Position numbers and translations under genes: made by a program. Shown piece after piece: positions 1 through 9,400 of a DNA stretch of 59,878 nucleotides (positions are counted from its first letter, which is position 1; each line of letters begins with the position of its first letter). The notes under the pieces were generated by a model. It was given only the letters and a program-made list of their open reading frames with translations. It did no database searches and had not been told where the DNA came from. Source of the stretch: JAXLWB01 sp046328715 (GTDB lineage: Bacteria; Chloroflexota; Anaerolineae; Caldilineales; Caldilineaceae); assembly GCA_046328715.1 (NCBI GenBank), contig JAXLWB010000062.1:1-59878 (forward strand), written 5' to 3'.

Positions 1-108
1 AGTATGTTTGGTAAACGTCCCCGGCATGGCGCAGAACGTTTTGGGTTTTGCAGAAATCGTTTGCGCCGTGGTGGGGATTTGTGTGTCGCTCATACTTCCA
101 AGAGATGA
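1..108 (+). other. possible 3' end of an upstream gene
   Basis: Frame 1 is open from the window edge to a TGA at 106-108, which lies about 23 bases before a strong terminator hairpin. The arginine-rich peptide is not recognised. It could be the tail of a gene beginning outside the window, or chance; a second open frame runs straight through the terminator and is less credible. Confidence 0.25.
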
Positions 109-130
109 GCAAAAAAATAAGTGTGGACAG

Positions 131-187
131 TCACAGCCACAGAGACTACTGGTTTACGAAACCTCAGTCTCTGTGGCTGTGGCTTTT
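131..187 (+). terminator. long intrinsic terminator hairpin
   Basis: A 16-bp perfect stem (132-147 with 166-181) is topped by a second short stem (151-155 with 159-163) and followed by GGCTTTT. It ends transcription from the left and insulates the kinase gene. Confidence 0.8.
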
Positions 188-350
188 GTAAAGCGCAATA
201 TTGAAAGTTTTTTAACATATTTAGTGATTTACAAAGCATATCGATTGTGACATAATACCGGAAAAATTAAGTTAAATTACCGGGAGTAAGAAAATAACGG
301 TTTTTAGCCTAGTTTTTAATATGAACGTAAATAGGAAGGGGAGTAACAAT

Positions 351-1448
351 ATGTCAATATATGAACTTCTCAATATTCCAACACTTAAGAACTCATACCC
401 TCGTAAGTTTCAAACAGTTGCCTTTTTCGGTGTTCATCTTCCCCTGATATGCCTTGTTGTGTATTTGCTATGGTTCAGCGACATTGGCTTCTCGCGTGTA
501 CTTCCTATTATCGTCGTGACACTCATTGCGACCTTGGTTGGCTCCTTGGCCACGGTATGGATTCACCAAAAACTGATGAGTCCACTCCTATTGACGGTTG
601 AATCATTAAAGCAGTATCGCAACGAACACAAAGCTCTACATTTACCGGTTCAATTCCAGGATGAAATCGGAACCCTGATGGCTGAAATTCAGAGCGTTGT
701 CTCTGATTTGGATGCGCTGCTGCGTGCTCGCATGGAATTTGTTGCAATCCTTTCTCACGATATGCGTACTCCACTGACAACAATCATGTTGTTAGGTGAG
801 ATTCTTGAGGCAAAAGCCGAACGTGGCGACATGAAATCGGCTTCGATCATTCATGATGCAAATACAATTCGGAAAATCGCCAAGGAGCAGCTACAAATCA
901 TGAATCATATGATCGATCTGATTCGCTCGCAATCGACAACCATTAGTGTTACGCCACTAGCAACTCCGATCATGGATCTCTTCAAAGATATAGAGCAGAC
1001 CGCCACGCCAATTGCCTCAGCCAAAGGGATAAAGCTACGCATTGAGTTGGGCAGCGGGCTTGCGCCATCGACGTTTGTCGTCATTGATCCACCCAAGACT
1101 GCACAGATTCTCAATAATCTGGTGCATAACGCAGTCAAGTACATTAAATCAGACTGCAATGGAGAGATAGTTCTTAGTGCAGAAAAACGCCCAGATACGC
1201 TTATCTTTGGCGTTCATGACAACGGTGTAGGCATGGATGACGAGATCCTTCAAAGCCTGTTTGTGCCTTTTACCAAAGCTACTCGCCAGGGTACTGCCAT
1301 GGAATTGAGCACTGGCTTGGGGTTGTGGATCTGCAAGGCATTTACCGAAGCGCAAGGGGGCAAAATTGAAGTAAGAAGTGAAATCAACAAAGGAAGTTGC
1401 TTTTCAGTCATACTTCCACAACCGTTATCAGGTCCTCATGGTGCCTGA
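351..1448 (+). CDS. membrane-bound sensor histidine kinase
   Basis: Sensor kinase of a two-component system. Two hydrophobic segments lie near the N terminus (about residues 17-40 and 47-72), separated by only a few residues, so there is no sizeable extracytoplasmic sensor and the input is probably membrane or cytoplasmic. A HAMP-like linker and a HisKA helix with phospho-acceptor His136 (SHDMRTPL) follow. The HATPase domain shows an N box (LNNLVHNAVKY), G1 (DNGVGMD), F box (VPFTKA) and G2 (TGLGLWI). I chose the ATG at 351 rather than the in-frame ATG at 321 because GGAAGGGGAG lies about 8 bases upstream of it. The next gene, 44 bases on, is a response regulator. HisKA kinases more often pair with OmpR-type regulators, so pairing with a NarL-type partner is slightly unusual. 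Signal unknown. Confidence 0.9.
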   Translation: MSIYELLNIPTLKNSYPRKFQTVAFFGVHLPLICLVVYLLWFSDIGFSRVLPIIVVTLIATLVGSLATVWIHQKLMSPLLLTVESLKQYRNEHKALHLPVQFQDEIGTLMAEIQSVVSDLDALLRARMEFVAILSHDMRTPLTTIMLLGEILEAKAERGDMKSASIIHDANTIRKIAKEQLQIMNHMIDLIRSQSTTISVTPLATPIMDLFKDIEQTATPIASAKGIKLRIELGSGLAPSTFVVIDPPKTAQILNNLVHNAVKYIKSDCNGEIVLSAEKRPDTLIFGVHDNGVGMDDEILQSLFVPFTKATRQGTAMELSTGLGLWICKAFTEAQGGKIEVRSEINKGSCFSVILPQPLSGPHGA

Positions 1449-1492
1449 GTGTTGACGAGATGTATGTTGCAGTATATTTGTGAGTATCTCCT

Positions 1493-2137
1493 ATGTCGAA
1501 TATTCATGTAGTACTGGCCGATGATCATCCCGTTATGCGTGACGGCATTCGCTTTCTATTGGAAAAGACCCATGAGATTGTTGTGGTAGGTGAAGCGAAA
1601 AATGGCGCGGAAGCGCTACGTCTGGTTGAAGAAGTGAAGCCAGACGTGTTGGTATTGGACATGTCGCTTCCTGATATGAGCGGGATCGCAGTGGTGGAGC
1701 AGCTCCAAAAGGTGAAATCTTCGACTCATATCTTGATATTAAGTAGTTTTGATGACGAAGAATATATCCATAGTGTACTGAGCAAAGGGGTGGGCGGCTA
1801 TCTGCTGAAGGAAGAATCATCAGAGACGATCGCTGCCGCTGTACGTGGTATTGCGCGTGGTGAAAATGGTTGGCTCAGTCGTCGAGTTGCAGCGCGAATG
1901 GCAGCTTGGCTTCAGGCCAAGCAAGAGCAAATACCCCACCATTTGTTGACGGAGCGTGAGCAGGAAATTGTGCGTTTGTTGGCCCATGTAAAAACCAATG
2001 AGCAAATTGCAAAAGACTTAATGATTACTGAGCGTACTGTTCGCTTTCACCTTCACAACATATTTAGTAAGCTAGGCGTGAATACGCGTAGCGAAGTGCT
2101 CATATGGGCTCTCAAGGAAGGGCTGGACAAGTTGTAA
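1493..2137 (+). CDS. NarL/FixJ-family response regulator
   Basis: DNA-binding response regulator, presumably phosphorylated by the kinase encoded just upstream. The receiver domain (about residues 1-120) has acidic residues in LADDHP, phospho-acceptor Asp56 (VLDMSLPD), the switch Ser in ILSSFDD and Lys in LLKEE. A linker leads to a C-terminal LuxR-type helix-turn-helix (about 148-210) with LTEREQEIVRLLA and a recognition helix around ERTVRFHLHNIF. Length (214 aa) is normal. Target genes cannot be read from the window; the adjacent secreted-protein gene is a candidate only by position. Confidence 0.93.
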   Translation: MSNIHVVLADDHPVMRDGIRFLLEKTHEIVVVGEAKNGAEALRLVEEVKPDVLVLDMSLPDMSGIAVVEQLQKVKSSTHILILSSFDDEEYIHSVLSKGVGGYLLKEESSETIAAAVRGIARGENGWLSRRVAARMAAWLQAKQEQIPHHLLTEREQEIVRLLAHVKTNEQIAKDLMITERTVRFHLHNIFSKLGVNTRSEVLIWALKEGLDKL

Positions 2138-2224
2138 AGGTATCCAATTGCAGTTGCAAAAGCCGGGATCTTCCCTTTTGTCAATGGGGTTGAAATTCAT
2201 GGCTTTTCAGTGGACAGTTGGTAG

Positions 2225-2230
2225 TATAAT
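2225..2230 (+). promoter_or_regulatory. possible -10 box (TATAAT)
   Basis: A perfect TATAAT lies 88-93 bases past the regulator stop, without a good -35 at 16-18 bases. Transcripts from here would enter the hairpin at 2279-2316, giving either a small RNA of about 80 bases or an attenuated leader for the gene at 2689. Confidence 0.3.
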
Positions 2231-2278
2231 GCTGGAAACAGGTTGTTAATTCCGTAACCCTATTATTCCTTACAAATG

Positions 2279-2320
2279 AAAGGCTCGCTGCATATTTGTA
2301 TATGTAGTGAGCCTTTTCAT
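2279..2320 (+). terminator. intrinsic terminator
   Basis: About 16-18 base pairs form between 2279-2294 and 2301-2316 (with three G-T pairs), with a 6-base loop and TTTTCATTT downstream. It follows the two-component operon. Confidence 0.8.
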
Positions 2321-2323
2321 TTC

Positions 2324-2387
2324 GGCAGCTTTACCCTGTCGCAAACGACAGGGTGTGCTTTCCAAATCTGGAAAGGTAAGACTGTCG
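2324..2387 (+). ncRNA. candidate structured RNA, three-way junction
   Basis: Two perfect hairpins sit side by side: 2333-2341 with 2346-2354 (loop CAAA) and 2358-2364 with 2369-2375 (loop AATC). An outer stem pairs 2324-2335 with 2375-2386 (11 of 12 including G-T pairs) and overlaps the base of the first hairpin, so two folds compete. It matches no riboswitch consensus I know. It lies 300 bases upstream of a secreted-protein gene and could be a leader element or an independent small RNA. Confidence 0.35.
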
Positions 2388-2688
2388 TAATCATCATTGC
2401 GCAAAAAAGTAATATTCATTATGCTGTTAAATGCATTGACATCAGAATTTGAAGGTATGGCTGAATGGAGCAGCCAGATGAGATGACTTTCCTGTCAGGA
2501 CAACACGATACATTGCTTTCATTACGAAAATTATTCTGTTACAAGGAAAAGTATATGTTGTTAAGCTAACTATGGATTCTTAGAGTAAACTGCTAAACAT
2601 TTTGCCGCTCCTCTTCTGTTCCGGTGTAGTGCCGAACAATATCTTCGTCATCGTAATCGTAATGTTCTTTGACTGATGGAGGAAAATT
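2388..2688. other. leader/intergenic region without recognised gene
   Basis: AT-rich, with no convincing open frame or strong hairpin. It ends in GATGGAGGAAAATT, a good ribosome binding site for the gene at 2689. Confidence 0.5.
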
Positions 2689-5600
2689 ATGTTCCAGGTA
2701 TTTCACTCTGCATGTCGTTCTTCTGTTCTGTCCTCTTTGCGATTATCTGTTGGTGTTTTGTTTGTTGGTTTCCTGCTCGGTTTTCTGCTTTTGCCTAAGC
2801 AAGCAGTGGCAAGCTCTCAACTTGTCACCGCCAAGGATCTTCAGTTGCTCGAAGCACTCGCCTCAAGCAGCGGCGAGATCGATGTGGCCCCGCGTACACT
2901 CATCTATGGTGCATCTACGGCGCTTACCAATACAAACGCCGGTGCAGTCATTGACGCCAACAACACAGGCGTCGGAGGTGGCTTGTGTGTAATGAATATA
3001 ACCTGCTCGTTAATCAACCCCGGCAATGTTGTCGATTCCTCGCTCAGCAACGCCGCCCATTTGACGATGATTGCTGGAGCGACAGGTTCAGTCGCTATTT
3101 CCCTGACCCAAGTCTTTTCTGCCAGCGACCAGGTAGGTTTTGTCGTCAACACAGGTGGTTTACTGGATGTGAGTTTGTTAACAAATACGACGTTGCGCAC
3201 TTATAAGGCGGGTGTACTGCAAGAGCAGGTGACAGGCGGCACGTTGCTTGCGATTAGTTTGTTAAGCGGAAACGATTATCAGATCGGCTTTCCCACGACA
3301 CGGGATTTCGATGGAGTTCAACTCTCATTCAGTGGACTTGTGCTAGACATTGATATTAAGTATGCCTATATTCAAGCCCCTACAGTAGCATACGGGATTC
3401 ATTTTAGCGATCAATTGGTGACCTTGACCTCACTCACAACGACTGTCACGATTAGCAATACAGGCAGCGGTGCCCTTAATTTGAATACGATTGAGCTAGC
3501 CGGTACAAACTCCAGTGAGTTTACGATTACGGGTAATACATGTGCTGCCTCGCTTGCTTCCGGGATGCACTGTACGGTTGCGATCGCATTCGCGCCGAAT
3601 ATTATTGGTAACAAAACAGCCCGTCTGGATATCTCAAGTGATGATAGCAATGAGCCTTTACTATCGGTTGATTTGAGTGGTACGGCGATTGCCCTACCCG
3701 ATTTAGTTCCGCCGCTGCCGCCATTGATTCTGAGCCCACTCAGTGGTGCAATCCTGAGCGCCACACTGCCGACGATCCAAGGCATAGCAGAAGCCAACAG
3801 CGTGATCGATGTCTATGCAAATGGCAGTGTCGTTTGTAGCACAACCACTGATGGCGTGGGCACTTTCAGTTGCATGGTCAGCACGACCTTGCCAACTGGT
3901 TCCACTACAATTACGGCCACGGCTACCGATGGCGTGGGCAATGTCGGTCTGCCTTCCTTGCCTCTTGCGATCACAATTGATACACTCGCACCAGCAGCTC
4001 CGATCCTTGTCAGCCCGCTCAGTGGTGCAGTTCTGAGCGTCACGCTTCCCATCATCCTAGGCACGGCAGAGGCCGACAGCGTGATCCACGTCTATGCTGA
4101 TGGCAGTGTCATTTGTAGCACAACTGCTAATGGCTTGGGTAGTTACAGTTGCACTGTAACTGCCGCTTTGCTGGAAGGTAACCATGTGATCACGGCGACC
4201 GCAATTGATTTGGTTGGGAATGTCAGTGTTCCCTCGAACTCGGTCAGCATCACAATTTCAAACGCCACACCCGACACTCAGGCCCCAATCACGCCTACGC
4301 TCACTGCGCCAACTGCGGGTAGTCTCCTTAATACTGCCACGCCGCTCATTACAGGCAACGCTGAAGCCACCAGTACGGTAAAGGTCTATAACCAAGGAGT
4401 ACTGATTTGTAGCGTGACGGCAAATTCGGGTGGTCAGTTCCAATGTACACCTTCACCCGCATTGCAACAGGGCAACAATTCTCTGACTGCAACTGCGACC
4501 GATGCAGCACAGAACGTCAGCCAATCAAGTGCAGGTGTACTGTTTACGATTGATAGTATTGCACCCGCTGCCCCAACGATTGCGTCGCCAGCAACGAACA
4601 GTGTCTTGAATATAACAACACCGCTCATTGTGGGCACTGCAGAGGCTGGCAGTTCTGTATCTGTACGGGAGGGAAATCAGGCACTATGTGCAACAATCGC
4701 GAATTCAACTGGCAACTGGAGTTGTACGCCGGCAGTGTTGGCCGCGGGCACACACACACTGTTGGTTACAGCAACCGATACGGCGGGAAACAGCAGCTCG
4801 GCAGCAACGCGAACATTTATGATCGATCTAGCTCCACCGCTTGCACCAACGATGACTTCACCTGCGCCGGACAGTATCACCGGCGACAGCACACCCACTT
4901 TGCATGGGACGGGAGAAATTGGTGCCTACTTGACTGCCACTTTGGCTGGACAAGTGCTTACGACGACAGTGGGTGCAGACGGTCACTGGCGGGTAACTGT
5001 CATCAATGTGTTGGCAGATGGTGTCTACACACCCACGCTCACACTCCAGGATGCCGCTGGTAATGTCACTGGCCCCGTAAACGGCAATCGCTTCATTATT
5101 AATACGGTGGATAGTGACGGAGATGGGTTGACCGCTCAACAAGAGGCGCAAGTAGGAACCGATCCGAATGATGCTGATTCCGACTCGAACAAGACAGTCG
5201 CCAACGAGGGCAATAATAACATCAACGATGGCGATGAAGACTTTGATGGAGACGGAGCCACTAGCAAAGACGAGTTTGCGGCTGGTAGCGATCCCTTGGA
5301 TCCACAATCAAAACCAAACGATTTGGACGGGGATGGAATTCCTTCTGCGGATGATCCGAATGATAGAGACCAACTACCCAATGGTGGCGATAATGATAGC
5401 GATGGGATCAGCGATCATGTGGAATGCCCAAACGGTACTCCTTGCCCCAACAGCGATGGCGATGACCTGTCCGACTATTTAGATGCTGACAGCGATGGGG
5501 ACGGGATTTTAGATGCAAGCGAAGGCACCAAGGACACTGACCTTGATGGCATCCCAGACCGGTTGGAGAACAATCATGCTGACACAGATGGGGATACCAA

Positions 5601-5964
5601 TTTCAACCATCAGGACAATGATGACGATGGTGATGGTATTCCCACCAGCGTGGAAGATCTAAACCACGACGGTAATTGGCGCAATGATGACGCTGATGGC
5701 GATCTGATTCCTGCTTACCTGGATCCCAACGACAGCGCTATGTTGCCCAATGGCGGCGATAGCGACAGTGACGGTCTGAGCGATGCGAGTGAATGCGCAA
5801 CAGGTGTGCCTTGCCAGGATACAGACAAAGACGGCATTCCTGACTATGTAGAGAGCAACACAGCCGATAAAGATGGCGATGGCACCCCAGATTACATGGA
5901 TCCGATTGACAATCGTGAAATCAACTCATTGCCCAAATTCTATCTTCCAATTGTCCTGCGCTGA
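2689..5964 (+). CDS. secreted Ig-like / calcium-repeat surface protein
   Basis: Large exported protein (1091 aa). A signal peptide (hydrophobic core about residues 18-36, likely cleavage after AVAS) is followed by a beta-rich domain, an ASPM/choice-of-anchor D-like domain (about 230-330, NTGSGALNLNTIELAG and CTVAIAFAPN), and five tandem bacterial Ig-like domains (about 340-800) sharing a TP.I.G.AEA.S...VY pattern. A region of DxDxDG thrombospondin-type-3/calcium-binding repeats follows (about 800-1075). The last residues, KFYLPIVLR, resemble the end of the secreted protein at 54903-57440. Known roles of such modules are cell-surface adhesion or matrix formation stabilised by Ca2+; the exact function is not known. 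GGAGG upstream supports the start. The gene stands alone between terminators. Confidence 0.88.
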   Translation: MFQVFHSACRSSVLSSLRLSVGVLFVGFLLGFLLLPKQAVASSQLVTAKDLQLLEALASSSGEIDVAPRTLIYGASTALTNTNAGAVIDANNTGVGGGLCVMNITCSLINPGNVVDSSLSNAAHLTMIAGATGSVAISLTQVFSASDQVGFVVNTGGLLDVSLLTNTTLRTYKAGVLQEQVTGGTLLAISLLSGNDYQIGFPTTRDFDGVQLSFSGLVLDIDIKYAYIQAPTVAYGIHFSDQLVTLTSLTTTVTISNTGSGALNLNTIELAGTNSSEFTITGNTCAASLASGMHCTVAIAFAPNIIGNKTARLDISSDDSNEPLLSVDLSGTAIALPDLVPPLPPLILSPLSGAILSATLPTIQGIAEANSVIDVYANGSVVCSTTTDGVGTFSCMVSTTLPTGSTTITATATDGVGNVGLPSLPLAITIDTLAPAAPILVSPLSGAVLSVTLPIILGTAEADSVIHVYADGSVICSTTANGLGSYSCTVTAALLEGNHVITATAIDLVGNVSVPSNSVSITISNATPDTQAPITPTLTAPTAGSLLNTATPLITGNAEATSTVKVYNQGVLICSVTANSGGQFQCTPSPALQQGNNSLTATATDAAQNVSQSSAGVLFTIDSIAPAAPTIASPATNSVLNITTPLIVGTAEAGSSVSVREGNQALCATIANSTGNWSCTPAVLAAGTHTLLVTATDTAGNSSSAATRTFMIDLAPPLAPTMTSPAPDSITGDSTPTLHGTGEIGAYLTATLAGQVLTTTVGADGHWRVTVINVLADGVYTPTLTLQDAAGNVTGPVNGNRFIINTVDSDGDGLTAQQEAQVGTDPNDADSDSNKTVANEGNNNINDGDEDFDGDGATSKDEFAAGSDPLDPQSKPNDLDGDGIPSADDPNDRDQLPNGGDNDSDGISDHVECPNGTPCPNSDGDDLSDYLDADSDGDGILDASEGTKDTDLDGIPDRLENNHADTDGDTNFNHQDNDDDGDGIPTSVEDLNHDGNWRNDDADGDLIPAYLDPNDSAMLPNGGDSDSDGLSDASECATGVPCQDTDKDGIPDYVESNTADKDGDGTPDYMDPIDNREINSLPKFYLPIVLR

Positions 5965-6022
5965 TAGAGATGGACTCGCAGTTGTCGCTACATAGCACTT
6001 TTCACGGTTAAAAAAGTGTGAA

Positions 6023-6094
6023 GCTACGTCTCAGCCACGGCGCAAACGACTTGCGTACTACCTACAACTTTCTGCGCTGTGCCTGGGACGTAGC
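6023..6094 (+). terminator. large imperfect hairpin after secreted-protein gene
   Basis: Arms of about 22 bases (6023-6044 with 6073-6094) pair with few mismatches around a 28-base loop. There is no clear T-run directly after it, so it may be an mRNA 3' stabiliser upstream of the true terminator. Confidence 0.55.
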
Positions 6095-6115
6095 TTGTCT
6101 CTAACACACGGAAGG

Positions 6116-6158
6116 AAGAGAAGTCCACACTGCAAAGGGGCGGCGTGGACTTCTCTTT
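6116..6158 (+). terminator. intrinsic terminator
   Basis: A 12-13 bp perfect stem (6116-6128 with 6145-6157) is followed by TTTAT. It separates the secreted-protein gene from the nifJ promoter region. Confidence 0.75.
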
Positions 6159-6220
6159 ATGGATTTACAACCACTGTTGTTGCCACCATATCCATCACCA
6201 CCCACAACTCTTCATTCTAC

Positions 6221-6236
6221 CTATCCACTTGACTAG
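6221..6236 (+). promoter_or_regulatory. 7-2-7 operator site A (nifJ)
   Basis: CTATCCA-CT-TGACTAG fits the consensus CYRNCCA-NN-TGACYRG that also occurs upstream of three other operons in this window. Its centre lies about 63 bases upstream of a TATATA box at 6289-6294. Heptamer pairs spaced by two bases are the classic arrangement of NarL-family sites. Inferred operator for the regulator at 17820-18491. Confidence 0.5.
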
Positions 6237-6288
6237 GAAATAAACCACTTCAGGGTCAGTTCGTCTTCTCGCCAAAGTACTGATTCTT

Positions 6289-6294
6289 TATATA
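6289..6294 (+). promoter_or_regulatory. putative -10 box of nifJ
   Basis: TATATA, with transcription expected to start about 150 bases before nifJ. No consensus -35 was seen, as is common for activator-dependent promoters; operator site A lies upstream. Confidence 0.4.
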
Positions 6295-6456
6295 GCCATT
6301 TGGTTTACAGTGGTCCGAGACGTTTGTGAAACGTGAGCCGTGACCTCTTAGACAACGAAGGCCCCGGTTTTTCTGTTGCCCAATGCCAGCATTACTCAGA
6401 CATTCATGGAGCAGTGATCACGTACCACGTTAATCCGTAACGAGAGGACGTATTTC

Positions 6457-9400
6457 ATGTCACGACAACAAGTCACACTCGATGGCAACGAAGCCGTCGC
6501 TGATGTTGCCTACAAGACGAACGAAGTTATTGCCATCTACCCTATCACTCCTGCCTCGCAGATGGGCGAATTTGCCGATCAGTGGGCAGCGTATCATGAG
6601 AAGAATATTTGGGGAATGACACCCCAAGTGATTGAAATGCAGTCGGAAGGTGGCGCGGCGGGTGCAGTCCATGGTGCGCTGCAAACCGGCTCGTTAACCA
6701 CCACGTTCACGGCAAGCCAAGGCTTGCTGCTGATGATCCCCAACATGTATAAGATTGCTGGCGAGTTGACCAGCACTGTCTTCCACATTGCTGCCCGCTC
6801 GCTGGCGACCAATGGTCTATCGATCTTTGGTGATCATAGTGATGTGATGGCGGCGCGCTCGACCGGTTGGGCCATGCTCTTTTCTAACTCGGTGCAAGAG
6901 GCGCAGGATTTTGCGCTAATCTCCCAGGCTAGCACGCTCGAAGGCCGTGTTCCTTTCCTCAACATCATGGATGGCTTTCGCACATCACACGAGATCAATA
7001 AGATCGAATCACTCGACGACGCCGATCTCCACGCCATGATCGATGACGAATTGGTGCGTGCCCATCGCAGCCGTGCCCTGACCCCCGATAACCCCTTTAT
7101 GCGCGGCACCGCCCAAAACCCCGATATGTACTTCCAGGCCCGGGAAGCCGCCAATTCTTACTATTTAGCAGTACCCACGCTGGTGCAGCAAGTGATGGAT
7201 CGCTTTGCCAAGCTTACAGGGCGCTCCTATCACCTCTTTGACTACATAGGCGCAGCGGATGCCGACCGTGTGATCGTCATGATGGGCTCCGGCTGTGAGA
7301 CCGTAGAAGAGACGATTAGCTATCTCAATCGCCACGGCGAAAAACTTGGCTTGCTAAAGGTTCATCTCTTCCGCCCCTTTGCCATTGACCAATTTGTCGC
7401 CGCCTTGCCCCAGACTGTCAAAACCATCGCCGTCCTCGACCGCACCAAAGAGCCTGGTAGCGCAGGTGAACCGCTCTATCAAGACGTTGTGACCGCCTTT
7501 CACGAAGGCTGGTATGCGACCGGCGGCGGGGAAGTGCGCATCATTGGCGGACGCTATGGACTTTCCTCCAAGGAATTCACGCCAGCCATGGTCAAGGGCA
7601 TCTTCGACGAGATGTGCAAGGACAAACCCAAGAATCATTTTACCATCGGTATTAACGACGATGTCACCCACACCTCGCTCGCGTACGATCCTTCCTTCGA
7701 CACCGAACCAGAGGATGTCGTGCGTGCCGTCTTCTGGGGACTCGGCTCGGATGGTACGGTGAGCGCCAACAAGAACTCAATCAAGATCATCGGCGAAGAG
7801 ACATCCAATTTTGCCCAAGGTTATTTCGTCTACGACTCAAAGAAATCGGGTGCCCGCACGATTTCTCATTTGCGCTTTGGTCCGCAACCGATCAAAAGCA
7901 CCTATCTCATCAACCGAGCCAACTTTGTGGCTGTCCATCAGTTCGGTTTTCTCCAGGTCTATGATGTCTTAGAGAGCGCGCAGGAAGGCGCAGTCTTTTT
8001 GCTCAACGCCCCCTACAAGCCAGATCGGGTATGGGCGCAACTGCCACGGGTTACCCAAGAGCAGATCATTGCTAAGAAACTCAAACTCTATGTCATTGAT
8101 GCCTACAAAGTCGCCCAAGATCTAGGGCTCGGTGTACGCATCAACACGATTATGCAGACCTGTTTTTTCAGCCTGCTCGACCAGGCTGTGAGCAGCGATG
8201 CCAAATTGCTCTCGCATGACGAGGCGATTGAGCAGATCAAGAACGCCATTCGCAAGAGCTACGGCAAACGCGGCGAGGCAGTGGTGCAGAAGAACTTTGC
8301 CGCCGTTGATACGACCCTGCAAAACCTCTTTGCGGTCGAAGTCCCCGCCACAGTTACCAGCACTATCGAGTTGCCACCTGTCGTTTCGCCCTTGGCACCC
8401 GACTTTGTACGCAATGTCACCGCCAAGATGATGGCTGCGCAGGGCGATCTGCTACCCGTCAGTGCCTTACCCGCCGACGGCACTTATCCCAGCGCTACAA
8501 CCCGTTGGGAAAAGCGCAACATTGCTCAAGAAGTGCCGGTTTGGGATCCCGATATCTGCATCCAATGTGGTAAATGTGTCTTTGTCTGTCCACACTCGGT
8601 AATTCGTAGCAAGGTGCTGACACCAGAAGATACCGAAGGCGCACCAGACGGATTCCTAACTGCCAAGGCGCGCTGGCGCGAGTTGCCTGACATGCTTTAC
8701 ACCCTGCAGGTAGCTGTCGAAGATTGCACCGGCTGCCAACTTTGCGTCGAGGTCTGCCCCGTCAAGGACAAACGTGCTGCTGGCCGCAAAGCGATCAACA
8801 TGAAGCCGCAGTTGCCATTGCGCGAGCAAGGACGCAAAGATTGGGACTTCTTTATGAGTCTGCCTGAGACGCCGCGCAGCGATGGCCTGGTCTTTAACAA
8901 TGTCAAGAACGTGCAGTTGCTCGAGCCGCTTTTTGAGTTCTCTGGTGCCTGCGCTGGCTGTGGTGAGACGCCTTATCTGCGCCTGGTTACGCAGCTTTAC
9001 GGAGATCACGCGATTGTCGCCAATGCAACTGGCTGTTCGAGCATCTATGGTGGTAACCTGCCGACGACGCCCTGGTCACAAAATGCCGCCGGACGTGGCC
9101 CAGCCTGGAGCAATTCGCTCTTTGAAGACAACGCTGAATTCGGTCTCGGCATGCGATTGACGCTGGATCAACAACTTGCCTATGCTCGCAAGCTACTGAA
9201 TGACCTGCGCGACCAAGTCGGCGCAACCTTGGTCGATGAATTACTCAATGCAGACCAAACTACCGATGCTGGTATTGAGCAGCAGCGCGCACGAGTGACC
9301 GAGTTGAAGGCGCGCCTGGTTTCGCATGTGGTTGGGTTGCACCCAGCCCAAGATGGTGAACCGGTCCGCGATCTGCTCAGCTTGGCCGATGTACTGGTCA

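Noticed and set aside
8..250. Open frame of 80 codons at the left edge
   Set aside because: It runs through the terminator hairpin at 131-187 and has no ribosome binding site or recognisable domain.
2324..2387. Cyclic-di-GMP, purine or other known riboswitch
   Set aside because: The junction lacks the conserved loop bases of these classes; reported only as an unknown structured RNA.
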